Of a DNA stretch of 64,000 bases, positions 38,916 through 49,939 are shown in pieces (position 1 is the first letter of the stretch; each line of letters starts with the position of its first letter). Origin of the DNA: Macrolepiota albuminosa (taxonomy: Eukaryota; Basidiomycota; Agaricomycetes; Agaricales; Agaricaceae); assembly GCA_027475525.1 (NCBI GenBank), contig JAMWFC010000114.1, positions 810,580 through 874,579 on the forward strand. Reading direction: 5' to 3'. A program made the position numbers and the translations under genes. A model generated the notes under the pieces. It was not told the DNA's origin. It did no database searches and saw nothing but the letters and a program-made list of their open reading frames with translations.

Positions 38916-39256
38916 TGTTAGAAGTTACGACCTAGAGCACACGAGTAAGTAATGGGACCTCAGTCTCGTATACTTGACTCAGTTAAGCCTACCTAGAGCA
39001 CACGAGTAAGTAATGGGACTAGGTAAGCTATTAGTGTTGTGTCCGTTATTTTAAGTATGTAGTTGCTTACCCTCAGTCTCGTATACTTGACTGAGGGTAT
39101 GTACGACGTCCAACAGTTCATATATATCTGTAATTATGGTGTATCAGGGTAGCGAGTTAATATCGAGAGAAAGGTATAATGAATCATATTGAAACTAAGT
39201 TGTCCCTTGCCGGGCATCAAGAACTCGACGCTTACGGTGTTCAGCAGCACTTAACA
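38916..39256 (-). repeat. Copia 5' LTR
   Basis: 341 bp and richer in intact CG dinucleotides than the 3' LTR. The element's leader and gag start at 38718 lie directly downstream on the minus strand. Confidence 0.92.
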
Positions 39257-39261
39257 AGTGC

Positions 39262-40251
39262 ACACATGAGTTGAAATACAATGGCTTGTCACATAGATCT
39301 ATGATATAGAAGCATATCTTCAGGAAAAAGAAAAGACTATGGAAGCTGAAGATCATGCAATCACCCATCAGATATTTTTACAGCAATAACATGTTTATAT
39401 GTTCAACATTTTCCAAAGAACATTGTTCCCTCCACCCAGTGAGTACAAAGCCCTAAGTTCGAGTCATCTCTCGAACTTCAGGTGTGTAGATTGCTTTACT
39501 TATGTCTGACTTGATTTCGAACTTCAGATTGACTTCAGATTACTTTGATTGTACCATCTATAACTTCAACACAAAGTTTATCCGTCAAGCTGCGACAACC
39601 ATATGACTTAAGATTTATCATAATATTTTTCTACAAAAATAAATTATAATACAGGGCAGCCATACAAACACATTGCAGAGGCTATGGCGCCACAGATGAC
39701 AATTTATTGGCGAAGTCTGAAATCATTGTCCTTATGTTATTCTTTATGATAAGCTGATCTAGATGTGTAGGTACCCGTAAATTAGCAGTCAACCTCAGAA
39801 AGCATGTCCTATCTTGAAAAAAAGCCTGGGTCTCTCACGTTCGAAATTCAAGGCTAAAGGCCTGCATCTGTTCTTGGTCTTGGAACTTCTGTAATTTTTT
39901 GTAGACTTCTGTAATTCTCTCTTGACTTCTATCGTCCAAAATCCAGTACTTGATAAGCAGAGAAGGAGCTGAACGAAGCAAATAATACGTTGGATAGTTC
40001 TCAATCAGGAAGACATCGAGTTAGAAGTCGAGAGTAAAGAGTCCAACAAAGGGAAGGTCAATGTCCAAGTACGCTAGTGAAGAGTTTTTTCAAAAAAAAT
40101 CAAAGCTCATATTACATACGCGGCTGGTTACTAGTACTATATCCTTGTATGTTTGAATTATATGTGCCTGATTTTTTTTTCAGTGCAGGCAGAAGGTCAA
40201 TTGGAGCTTGGTAACATACCGTTTTTATACAGTGACAAGTACATTCATCAA
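39262..40251. other. Intergenic, nothing recognised
   Basis: AT-rich, with short direct repeats such as CTTCAGATTGACTTCAGATT near 39523. No domain was found in the short open frames. Confidence 0.5.
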
Positions 40252-42212
40252 TTAATATGGTACAGTATTCTTAACCTCTTCATAGCGTTGAAGTGAAACA
40301 CAACCTTGACCGTTGACGCACTGTGCTACGGTATTTGCGATGTCCTTGCCTTCGAAATAAGCTCCCTGTAAGTATCCTTGAAGTGGAGCACGATGTCAAT
40401 TGAACCCGGCGAGTTTACAAAGAAGGAAAACACGGACCATAATAATCTTGACTGGTGCCTTCGCCAGCGAAGTAAAGTCTTCCTACATTCGCTCTAAAAT
40501 TATCGTGGTGCTGCCTCACAAAACTGGGAGGCCAATTCGAGTACGAGCCACGGTACAGTGGGTCGTTGTGCCAGCGATGGAACTTGAAGTCCAGAGGCTC
40601 GGGTATGGTGATACCAGGATACATAGTTCTGAGTACATCCATGGTTTCAGCCTTCACTTCTGCGTCGGACAAAGCTTCAATTCTTTCCGAGTAATCACCC
40701 TATCGTACGTAATTAAGTGAGATTGTTTTTAACTGCAAAAGAGACTCACGGTGACCGTTACAAAGATTATTCCGGATCCAGGCATAAAGCCCTCCTTGTC
40801 AAGGCTTTGCCATACGGGATATCGTCCACGTTCCGTATCCGCATAAAGACCGAACTGTATGTGCGTATTTCGGATCAGGACATCTGCGATGCAGTAGAAT
40901 TAGAAAAATGGATCCTGACCTCGGTGTCGAACCAAAACTTTTCTGGGAACTGGAGGAATATTTTCGTATACGTTCCCATCGTCATGCTTGAGATAGCTTC
41001 TACCTTGAAATCTGAGGAATCGATTATCTAGGCTAGATTGCACCGATAATAAGTGGGGTAAACGCACCGGGGAAATTAGGTTGGAACTTGACGTCGTCGT
41101 TCTTGAGAACACCAAGACTGAATGTGCAGATGGCATAATCTGCAGAAATCGAAGACCCATCGCTGAAGACAGCCTTGACACCGGACTCTGACCATTCGAC
41201 GACATTGACAAGGGTATTAAGACGAAGTTGTTTCGGTTGTAGGAAAGTCATCGCTTCCTGCTGAATGAACGTCTTATAGCCACGTTGATCTATGCTCAAC
41301 ATGTTATCGTCGGAAAATCCACCTGCTTCTGGTTCGAAAGTTAAGTTGGAGTTCTGATGTGTGGCGCGTGAGTTTGATATTGAATTCCTCATCACTAGCA
41401 GAGTAAACTCACCCGTGCAGTGGCAATTCCGGATGACTGAAGTGGAGTCTGAGCATATTCCCAATCAAACTATGACCAATCATAAATCAGCGAAGGATAT
41501 GGTAAGATAGGCTCACTTACATTCATATACTCGGCGGCCATCTCGCGGGCATTGCGAGGTCTTTTCCCAATGTAATCGTATGTACTCCTGGCTGTTAAGT
41601 CCACCAGGTTTTTAGACATGCGTTCACCTAGATAGCAAAGGGCGATGATCAATGTCAACATGCGATACTGTGAATAATTGAACTCACCAGTATAGTTGAC
41701 ATATTCATCGAAATTATTCACAGCTGCATTGAATAAATCCACATAGTCTGCTTCGCCGGTCTCATCAAACGTTGCTACCACCATAGAAAATCAGCTAAAA
41801 AAACGAGGCGTCCGCGGACCCACTCACTCAAACTGCCGTAAAAGTCACTAATATGGGTTTGAAGCCCATGTTTTTTTGCCAACTCCCAGATAGGATTGGT
41901 TGGTCCATTACCCGTCTGCGTTCCCTGTATCCAATTCGCCCCAACCTCGACAACATGACCGCCAAAGGGCGTGCTATGCAAACGACCGCCGAGTTCGTCC
42001 CGAGCCTCGACAAGGACAAAGTCATCGATGCCTTGCTCATGCAATGTGCGAGCCGCAATAACGCCTGCCACGCCACCTCCCAAGATGAGGACTTTCGTCT
42101 TCGACGTTGTGGAATTGACCCTGGCATACTGATTTGGGATGACGGAACCATCTGCGAAGCGAGAACCGACCAGGAGAAAGAAGGGAGTGAGATGCTTCAG
42201 GTGCAAATGCAT
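40252..42212 (-). CDS. Flavin amine oxidase (polyamine oxidase-like)
   Basis: Nine exons: 42212-41828, 41774-41688, 41627-41521, 41469-41413, 41353-41068, 41011-40920, 40854-40750, 40699-40438 and 40376-40252. All eight introns are 50-65 nt and GT-AG. The exons sum to 1506 nt, giving 501 residues and TAA. Hydrophobic LKHLTPFFLLVGSRFADG near the N-terminus suggests a signal peptide. The Rossmann FAD site is VLILGGGVAGVIAARTL followed by LVEARDELGGRLHS. GANWIQG, the middle substrate-domain segment TYTKIFLQFPEKFW, and the C-terminal FAD-binding GRLYFAGEGTSQDYYGYLQG are typical of polyamine oxidases. It oxidises amines with release of hydrogen peroxide; the substrate cannot be read from sequence. 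Intact, unlike its surroundings. Confidence 0.93.
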
Positions 42213-43361
42213 GTCTGTGCTATTTGCAAGAGATCCTGAGGGCTATGAGGCTTGGACGATGTATCGGCCCAGTATTTATATCATGAAAGCAATATTTGGG
42301 GTACTTGCGAATGTTTCTCAATGTTAGCAGGTTACCCACCAATTGTCTGAGAGGCCGGCCGATTTCCGGAGATTTCTGCCCTGGAAAGCCGTAGTTAACG
42401 AGACCATCCGAGTTCCTTGGATCATATGTAGACTTCTGTTAAGGTCGCCGAACAGAACCATCCGACTCGGGTGGATCACAACTCTTGTGAGTAGATCTTC
42501 CAAGAAGGCCATAAGGTTCCCGTGGATCAATGTACGCCCCTTGTCTTGCGAGAATCACTCCCTCCGAGACACTTCGTAGCATAGCTGGTACGCAATCTAT
42601 GCTCTGCGTGTGTGTACATGGAGGCCTTGGCTATTCGTTCGCGGGCCGCTGCAGCGATCCGACCCGCTTCAATCCTATCTTTCGAGCCATAACGACGAGT
42701 TTCAGTCTGGCTGCCGTTGTTGGTCCAGAGAGGCGAGAGTTGACCTAGGCGTTTTGACACAATAAGAGTGGTCCTTAATACAAATGTCTCAAGATAAACA
42801 ATGCACAAGCAGTAGATGCAATAATTCATAAATTCGGCAAGATCGAACATCCATCCTTTTAATGCTTTTCACTGTACCTGAAATATGTCTTAATCTCGGA
42901 GGCAATGCAAAGGGCTGCATGGTGAGAATCGGCCAGCCTACCCACTTCGTGACTTCTTTAGAATAAACGTTTAAGACAGTCATTCCGCGCGATCGAACGC
43001 GATCGTTCCTTCTTGAGAAGAGGACTTGTAATCTGAGATGGGTACGAAGCATGGTCGGGCGCTTAGTGTGACGGAGTACTTCTGAACCATCCAGCTGGAG
43101 GCACCCAGATGAAGAATTGTTATCGCCAAACATGGATGAATCGAGGTCACGATATGTTTATGACTAGTTGAACACAGTGCTAAAAACTAACGTAAATATC
43201 GCAAGACAAAGAAATGGGACACTCGATTGTGTAAGATTGAATCTATCGAATGAAAGTACATGTGAGATGTTGAAGAAATACCCGCCGTCATCAATCGCTC
43301 CTGTCTCTGTCATCGCAACGTCGTATGAACATCATCTCATGCTCGTCGTGTCTTTTCCTAC
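42213..43361. other. Intergenic, no gene recognised
   Basis: Open frames of 60-115 codons exist on the minus strand (for example 42789-43133), but they lack recognisable domains and typical intron joints. I do not call them genes. Confidence 0.5.
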
Positions 43362-43935
43362 TTAAAACATGGAACCCTCCGGGGGCTGGGGGAGTTTCCT
43401 GTTGTTGAGGGATGCCATCTCCCTGTACGAGGGAATTCAGACTGGATTGAAGAGGTTAAACGGAGAAACGTACTTCCTTATCTCCACCAGTACGGTCTCG
43501 ATGCTACTATTACGGGACCACGAAGCTAGCACAGCAAGGTTGTGCGGATCGACTCTTCCATTTGCCTGGTTGACAAAAGGAAGGTTGACGCGCGAAAGGA
43601 ACTGGACTTGAGGAGGCGCGTCAGGATAGTTCTCGCCACATATGATCTTGAGGCTATAAATACGGTTTTCATGGACAGTCTTTTCAAGAAAGTTTCGGTG
43701 GTACAGCCTGAAAAGACAAAGGAGAACATACGTGGCCTGGACCGATAATAGTACCATTCCAGTTACTCATCATGATATCGTCACTGTCTTCAAGGCCATA
43801 CGAACACGAGCCATCGCCAATGCCCTTCTCACCCTTTTCAAGTTCTTCGAGTAGTCTAAAGTTGCGTGGGACTGATATCGGTGGGTGTCAGTTAACAAAA
43901 ACAGGTATAGACGGACTCAGCTTACCCTTGGCCAT
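43362..43935 (-). CDS. MMS2: Ubiquitin-conjugating enzyme variant Mms2 (UEV)
   Basis: Four exons: 43935-43926, 43871-43732, 43679-43474 and 43422-43362. The introns are 51-54 nt, GT-AG, and the total is 417 nt (138 residues plus TAA), the usual Mms2 length. It starts [20 protein letters not shown], then [63 protein letters not shown] and ends [11 protein letters not shown]. The E2 fold lacks the active-site cysteine, as in all UEVs. With Ubc13 it builds Lys63-linked ubiquitin chains in error-free post-replication repair. The 10-nt first exon carrying only MAK plus one base is unusual but matches the family start. Confidence 0.95.
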
Positions 43936-45225
43936 GGACGATCGAGGAGATGGGAGATCAGATAGATGTAGTTATTGGATAAACAGACGTCAATAATGCG
44001 TTCCTGACCACCGGACCCATATGTCTTTTTTAATTCTCTCATCGCTTGGTCCTCTGCTCAAAATCCGAATAGCGATTTATCCTGTGAGTCTCGTGTTTGA
44101 GGTGTTAGTTGCGGAAAGCGACTGGCTCGGAAAGTAAGCAAAAGAAAATTTCCATAGCGCTAAGCGCTAAGCGCGTCAAGGTCAAAACTCAATCTCTTGA
44201 TCAGACGCCCTCCCGTTAATATTCTAATAAACATGTCCCAACAGGCCTCAAGATGGCTAAGAAGGAGCGCTAATGTGTACTCTTATCTTGGATACATTTC
44301 AACATTGGCAACGTTGTTGTAAAATGTGGACCTTTCCGGTGTCCCTACCTTAGAATGCGAATATCTGGAAGGAGATTGGAGCAATCTGGGGAATTTCGGC
44401 AATTTCAATGGCGCCTGGGACCAAAAATACAAGCTAAAAACACAAAAAAGGCAGAGTGTCCTGTCAGTCTCGGAGAGGTGTGTATGCTGGTGAAAAAGGA
44501 CTGTCTGTTGGAAAGTTGCAGAGTATTTGTCTGTGATTCTAGCTTTAACTCCTTCGGAGGATCTGAGTAATCAAGGAAGTAGCTTCGAACGTATAAACAT
44601 AGGAAGCCATCCTCCGAATCGGTTTGATGTATCATTCTTGCGGGATTAACGGTCGCGTCGGTGAGTTTGTTTTATCCCGACATGAGAAAGATGAAGAAAT
44701 GGAAGTAGTACAGGATTATCTATAATATGGAACACTAGGAGTGTGCCAATATAAAACCTGCTGATGTTGAGATCGTTGCCGACAGTTATTCGGACCCTGT
44801 AGTTTTTTCGCTGCACACAACGATGGTTCAATACCGCATCCAAAACCTCTTAAATAATTTGCAAACAAACATGAAGTCCAACAATCCAAACCACAGTATT
44901 CTAGCGGCAGAACCATGCAGCGTGGATTGACTCATCTCGCTTTTTCAGCGATGCGCACAAAAAGGTCAGGTCAAGGTTTGTCCTTAAGAGGATGTTCTCT
45001 TTATACTGACTTGCTTTCATGTAAGACCTGGAAGGTCACGGAAATACCCCTTCTCGCTTCTCGATCATTCCCAAATCAAATCTGAGCTCGCTGCGTGTCT
45101 GCCTTGAATATTTGACAAGTGGTATACTTTTAGAGCAACTAACGTAAGTCATTCAGACAAGTCGAGTCGCAAGGCGAATATTTATGAACATACAACTAGT
45201 GATGCACCGGCTACTACCTTACAAG
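43936..45225. other. Intergenic with possible decayed terpene-synthase 5' exons
   Basis: No complete gene. Around 45030-45142 one plus-strand frame reads RKYPFSLLDHSQIKSELAAC and IFDKWYTFRATN before GTAAGT, reminiscent of a terpene-synthase N-terminus, but a TGA lies between. No Asp-rich DDxxD/DExxD motif was found. A repeated AGCGCTAAGCGCTAAGCGCG lies near 44157. Confidence 0.35.
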
Positions 45226-46077
45226 CCCAGAAATGGGCGGATATATACAAGCAAGCGTTCAGACAGACGCTCAAAGAGAGCGAAGGACCTGCAGGAATCA
45301 TTAAACAGTTGCGTAACTTGAGATAGCTTTGCGCTTCAGTAACTTACGCATATCCATTGCAATAGTTCTGTTGACCAGGTGTTAAATGCTATTGAGGACC
45401 CTTACCGGTCACATTTGGTCGAAAACAATGTCTTTCTTGCAGAAGACATGGTGAACGAAGCTGTAGATCGTGAAAAGCCTGATACCGGACTCACTTTGGA
45501 GACATATGTGAAGGCTCGAAGAGACACGATTGGTGCTCGTCCATTTTTTCATATCGGGCGCTGGATCTATGGAATAGACATGACTCATGAGGTCCTGACG
45601 CATTCTGGGATTCTCAAAATAGAAGAACAGCTCTCCAACCTTATTTTTCTTGCAAACGTCAGTCATGGTTTCATTCAAGTTTCAACGTCACGATCCCTGA
45701 ATGACAGTGTTTCCTCACAGGACCTTTATTCATACAAGAAAGAATTCTTGACCTGTGGTGCACACCACAATGTTATCACGGTTGCTCTCAGAGATCCTGT
45801 GACGGGGCTACATGAGACTGACAGGCAAGGTGCAATCGATTACACCTGTAACAGGTTTTTCCAAGTCCTGGCAGACTTTGAACATCAAAGGAAAGCATTG
45901 CCATCATTTGGAGAGAGCGAAAATATGAAAGCTGCGATGTATATTGAGGTAATGATGGACATCGTCGTTGGAACTATTCAGTGGAGCCTCGAATGTGAGC
46001 GCTATGGGCATTTTCAAGTCGTCGGGACTACAGAGGCCCCAAATTGGGATGTCATCTTTGATATGGATCCACTCTGA
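45226..46077 (+). CDS. Terpene synthase (class I, sesquiterpene-synthase-like), 5' end incomplete
   Basis: The main exon 45379-45657 and the exon 45721-46077 are joined by a 63-nt GT-AG intron (45658-45720). The join creates FLANDLYSYKKE, the NSE metal-binding motif N-D-x2-S-x3-E. ARRDTIGARPFFHIGRWIYG carries the upstream sensor region, and ECERYG near the C-terminus is the conserved RY-like end. An upstream exon (45226-45308) encodes KWADIYKQAFRQTLKESEGP, but the phase of its junction to 45379 does not match, implying a 1-base defect or an exon I could not place. The Asp-rich motif that binds the first magnesium is not seen. Product identity cannot be deduced. It may be a pseudogene. Confidence 0.6.
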
Positions 46078-47794
46078 TTGTTGATGAGAGCGATGTTGGG
46101 GAGAGCGATGTTGGGAATACAGTTCACTTAGTTGCTAACCTGTATACTTTTTTCGCTTGTTATTGACATCACACCTCAGCGTTTAGCTCTTATTCAACTT
46201 TTGTTCTTTATGTTCCATGGAATGGACTATTCTAAAAAGCAAGAAAATCATTGATTTGCATTTCTATTCACTTATGTTAATATATTGTCTAAAATTCTCG
46301 TGAAATGCATTCAGTATCCGTCTAATTACCCATGTCCACAATGTTTAATTTGAACAGATGAGATTTCACAAATTGGTGGAAAGTTTGATCGACATCGGAG
46401 ACAGGAACGGCTGCAGGTAGATGATGAAACTCACCAGAAACATGTTGAAAATGTACACTGAAAATTATTTGAAAAAGGATACACACATGAAAGTACTGTA
46501 GTCACTACTTGAATATGGATCACTTACTTCATCTCATGTAAGCTCACAGTTTTTGTAACTGATGATACTAGGCTAATGGTTCTATAGAATGCTTTTTCCA
46601 TTTGTCTCGGTCCCCTTGGATTTGACTTTCACAACTTACTCTGTTCTGATATTATGCATGAATTTGAAATTTGAAATTGGAGTTTTTGCAGCAGTACTCA
46701 AGCACTGCCTCTGCATTCTATATGCTGCAGGAAATGACTCTATTCAAGAATTGAACAGGTGGTTATTTTTTTTTTAGTGTCTACAGCATCTCAACATATT
46801 CACATCTTCCAGCATGCTGGGCAGAATGAATTTGTTAGCTTTGAATTGCCCACAAATTGAAGAGGTTGGACCTCCATGTACCAGGAAAGAAATGCATTTA
46901 TACACAAATTCCAGTACAAACTGAAAGACAGTATGGGACTCAATGATTATTGTCATAATACCCACTAAACCTCCCTTCTGTAGCTGACTGCCAGGCATCT
47001 ATGGAGAAATGCCTGGGTGGTTGAGGGATGCAGTTTGAACCCAGAGCTCCTTGCTGCATTATATCAGCAGAAGGCCACTTAAGTTGTTTTGGACTTGTAT
47101 GATGTGCCACTACATCCTCTCTGAACAGGTGGTTATTATTGATATTTTCTTATGAGTTTATAACTAATCATGCCTTGCAGATTTCGAAATATCCCAACAT
47201 TTGGACATAATTCAATCCAAAAATTCTCAAATGGTGTAGTATGATTAAAGAAAGTAGCAGCATGGAACTATGAAGATATCTTTCAGGTGCATAAACTATG
47301 TTTTAAAGTCCATCTCACTGAATAACATTAATGAGTAACTTATTATTCAGTGTTCAATTCTTGCTTTCAAAGATCTACTCTCTGAACTATATAATACTGA
47401 TTTGATTAATTCTTTCTTTGAATTAGCAATGTGCCATGCCCTTGCAAAGCTGAACATACACACAGAGTCAACTCTGTTGAAATTATTTGACAAAAGACCA
47501 CCACACATACTAAGTGACTGGCCACCCTCCAAACTATTCACACTTATCACATATGCTTTGTCTGGCCATCCTGGCCAAAGAGCATTGTGTGTTGCACATG
47601 CATATATAAAGAGAGCCTTGTTCAGACAGCACCCTCAGTCAATTATATGAGACTAAGGGTGAGTACTCATATTTATTATACAACAACTACCATAACTTAC
47701 TGTACACCTAGACTAACTTTTAGTCTGATCTTAGGTACAGTGTGTTGAAATGTCATAGATGTGACAACATGAAGAGTCAAAAGTAATACCATGC
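46078..47794. other. AT-rich intergenic region
   Basis: No intact gene. 47341-47650 (plus) reads ILAFKDLLSELYNTDLINSF and LAMCHALAKLNIHTESTLLK, which resembles a block found in other basidiomycete transposon-associated proteins as I recall them. I treat it as a possible transposon fragment only. Confidence 0.35.
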
Positions 47795-48250
47795 TGTCAG
47801 GAGACTCCTCATTTCTTCCTTCTTTCACTCCCTATCCCTTTACTCTCCTTTCATTCATTTCCTCATTTTTTCTATCATTCTCTCATTTTGCTGTTTCTAT
47901 TCTCTCAACACTATTTGTTGGTACTATTCTCAGCCTTTGAGATGCTCTGGTTCTTCAGCTATCATTCAGACAAGTGTGGGCCCTTCAGCACTGCTTTCAG
48001 ACTGCTTATATAAGCTGGAGTTTGCCTTTCTGACTTCCAAAGTCTGGAGTTTTCCTGCCTTATTTGCACAGTTGTTTGTTTAGGCAATTTTTGAGTTTTT
48101 AAGATTTTGTTGTATTGTACAGTTGTTTCCCATGCTTCAGAAGCCCCAGAAGTGTCCAACCTGGCATAGGGAATCCCTAGACTTGTTCTCTTTGGATCTC
48201 CCTCTGCCAGCTGTGTGACTGAGCCACAGCCTCTAGAGGTTGCCCTTACA
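47795..48250 (+). repeat. Chromoviral gypsy 5' LTR
   Basis: TGTCAGGAGACTCCTC at the start and TTGCCCTTACA at the end. A TATA-like CTTATATAAGC lies at about 48004. It lacks a segment of about 55 bp that the 3' LTR and the solo LTR have. Confidence 0.85.
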
Positions 48251-48364
48251 GCAGAACAAGTCTCTACATTTCGGTCTGGGAGCCCCTTTCAGCCTGCTTG
48301 AGCCCTCTCTTGACCTTTTAGATCACTCCTCCACTGGATTACTCCCTGCCCCTCTGTTGCTTCT

Positions 48365-49505
48365 ATGACCCAACTAGCCCTCTCAGACACTCCCCTGGAT
48401 GCTTCTGCCCCTCAGGATGATGCTTGGGGTTACTTGCTTGCTCTGGAGACTCAGGTGCAGACTACTCAAGCTTTCCTCACCCTCCACACTACCAAACTTG
48501 CTGGATTATATCAGGCCACAGACACCATCTCCCATTCCCTTCAGGCCCTCTTAGAGCACCTCCCTCTCACTCCTACCCCTCTCTAGGTGCCTCCAGCTAG
48601 GGCTGACATACCTCCAGTCCCTTGCTTTGGGGCCTCCCCCCCAGTTCATGCCAATATTCCTCACCCAGCACTTCCAGATGCATTCAATGGTGACTGAGCC
48701 ATGGGTGAGCACTTCCTGCAGTCATGTGTCACCTATATTCAGCTCAGTGGTGAGGCTTTCCCTTCTCATGCTTTCAAGATTGCCTGGGTTCTTTCCTACA
48801 TGAAGTCTGGGCAAGCTTCAACCTATATGCTATGAGTTTTTGACGCCCTGGAGGAGTGGAGAGTTTTGGAAGTTGGGATCAGTTGGAGAAGGAGTTTTGG
48901 ACAGAGTTCTTCCCCTTGGACCCTGCTAAGGTAGCAGCCCTCACTCTCCAAGATCCTCATTGATATGAACAGTAAAAGTGGATTTTAGATGAGTATACCA
49001 ATTCCTTCAGAGCTCTTGCTGAACAGGCCTGCTACTCTGATGGTCTTCAGCTCTGTCTCACCTTCCAAGATGGCCTTCTTTCCTCTTTCATAGACCAGAT
49101 CAACAGCATGGCTGAGGGACAACTTGACAACATGAGCATTGAGTCCTGGTATCAGGTAGCACATGATCAGTGGCAGCTCATGGAGTTATGACATAAGCTC
49201 CATCATGGACCTGCTTCTTGCTCCACCTCACAGGTATCTTTCCCTGCTCATCATTCTATCTAGCCTCCCCTTCTATCTCACACTCCACCCCCAGCTCAGA
49301 TACCTGCAGCATGTCCTCTCCCTCTTGGAGTACCTATGGATATTGACGCCTCTCATCAATGTTCCTCTCTTCCTCTCCTCTGCCGTTGCTGTGGAAAGTC
49401 TGATCACTTTGCTCAATATTGCCTCCAGGGATTGGAGGCATGCTATTTCTCAGCCTTAGAGCAGGAAGAGCTTCTTCTCCAGCTTCTTGCTGCCCAAGAC
49501 ATTTG
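48365..49505 (+). pseudogene. Gypsy Gag with zinc knuckle
   Basis: Starts ATG 48365 (MTQLALSDTPLDASAPQDDA). A leucine-rich capsid region follows in changing frames, and a zinc knuckle reads CRCCGKSDHFAQYC near 49380-49425. It is interrupted by TAG, TGA and frameshifts, including a TAG where the first block ends at 48586. Confidence 0.7.
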
Positions 49506-49939
49506 AGGAAACCCCTCCTCAGATATACAGACTGAAACAGAATTGGAGGAGTCCTTGGGTTCTGTAGAGGCTGTAGCAGAACCATTGGAGCAGTCCTTTG
49601 GTCCTGCAGGAGAGAGTTTTCAATAGAGTGATGGATAAGTTGTATGCCTCTGCCACCTAGTGCTAATTGGTTCACATGTCTATCAGTAGAATCTTCTAAT
49701 ATATTTCTCCCTGTTCATGATTATTCTCTGATTGAAACTGTAAGCACCCCCTCTGATGTACAAAACACTCCTTTGGTCCAAGCCTCAGCTAAGACCTCCT
49801 CTTCTCCTCCTCCTGTCTGATGACCACATGTCCCAGCTTGGGAACAACACCTTCCTTATTGCTATATTGTTGCCTCCACTCCTTCTTCCAATTCTCTGCA
49901 TCTGAATGGGGAGATTGAGACAACTGACACTCAGCAGAC

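Larger units (their letters stand above)
31684..39256 (-). mobile_element. Complete-length Ty1/copia LTR retrotransposon (decayed, with nested Tc1)
   Basis: Two 341-bp LTRs (31684-32024 and 38916-39256), each TG...CA, are flanked by a 5-bp target duplication AGTGC (31679-31683 and 39257-39261). The internal order on the minus strand is gag, protease, integrase, reverse transcriptase, RNase H, the copia order. A polypurine tract (GGTGAGGAGGAG, minus) adjoins the 3' LTR at 32025-32036. The pol region is interrupted by a Tc1 element at 33209-34893. TGA stops at 37030-37032 and 36823-36825 and several 77-bp duplications prevent translation as written. Confidence 0.92.

Noticed and set aside
42324..43133. 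Minus-strand genes between the amine oxidase and MMS2
   Set aside because: The frames are short and without recognisable domains or plausible splice joints, and I could not assemble a protein.
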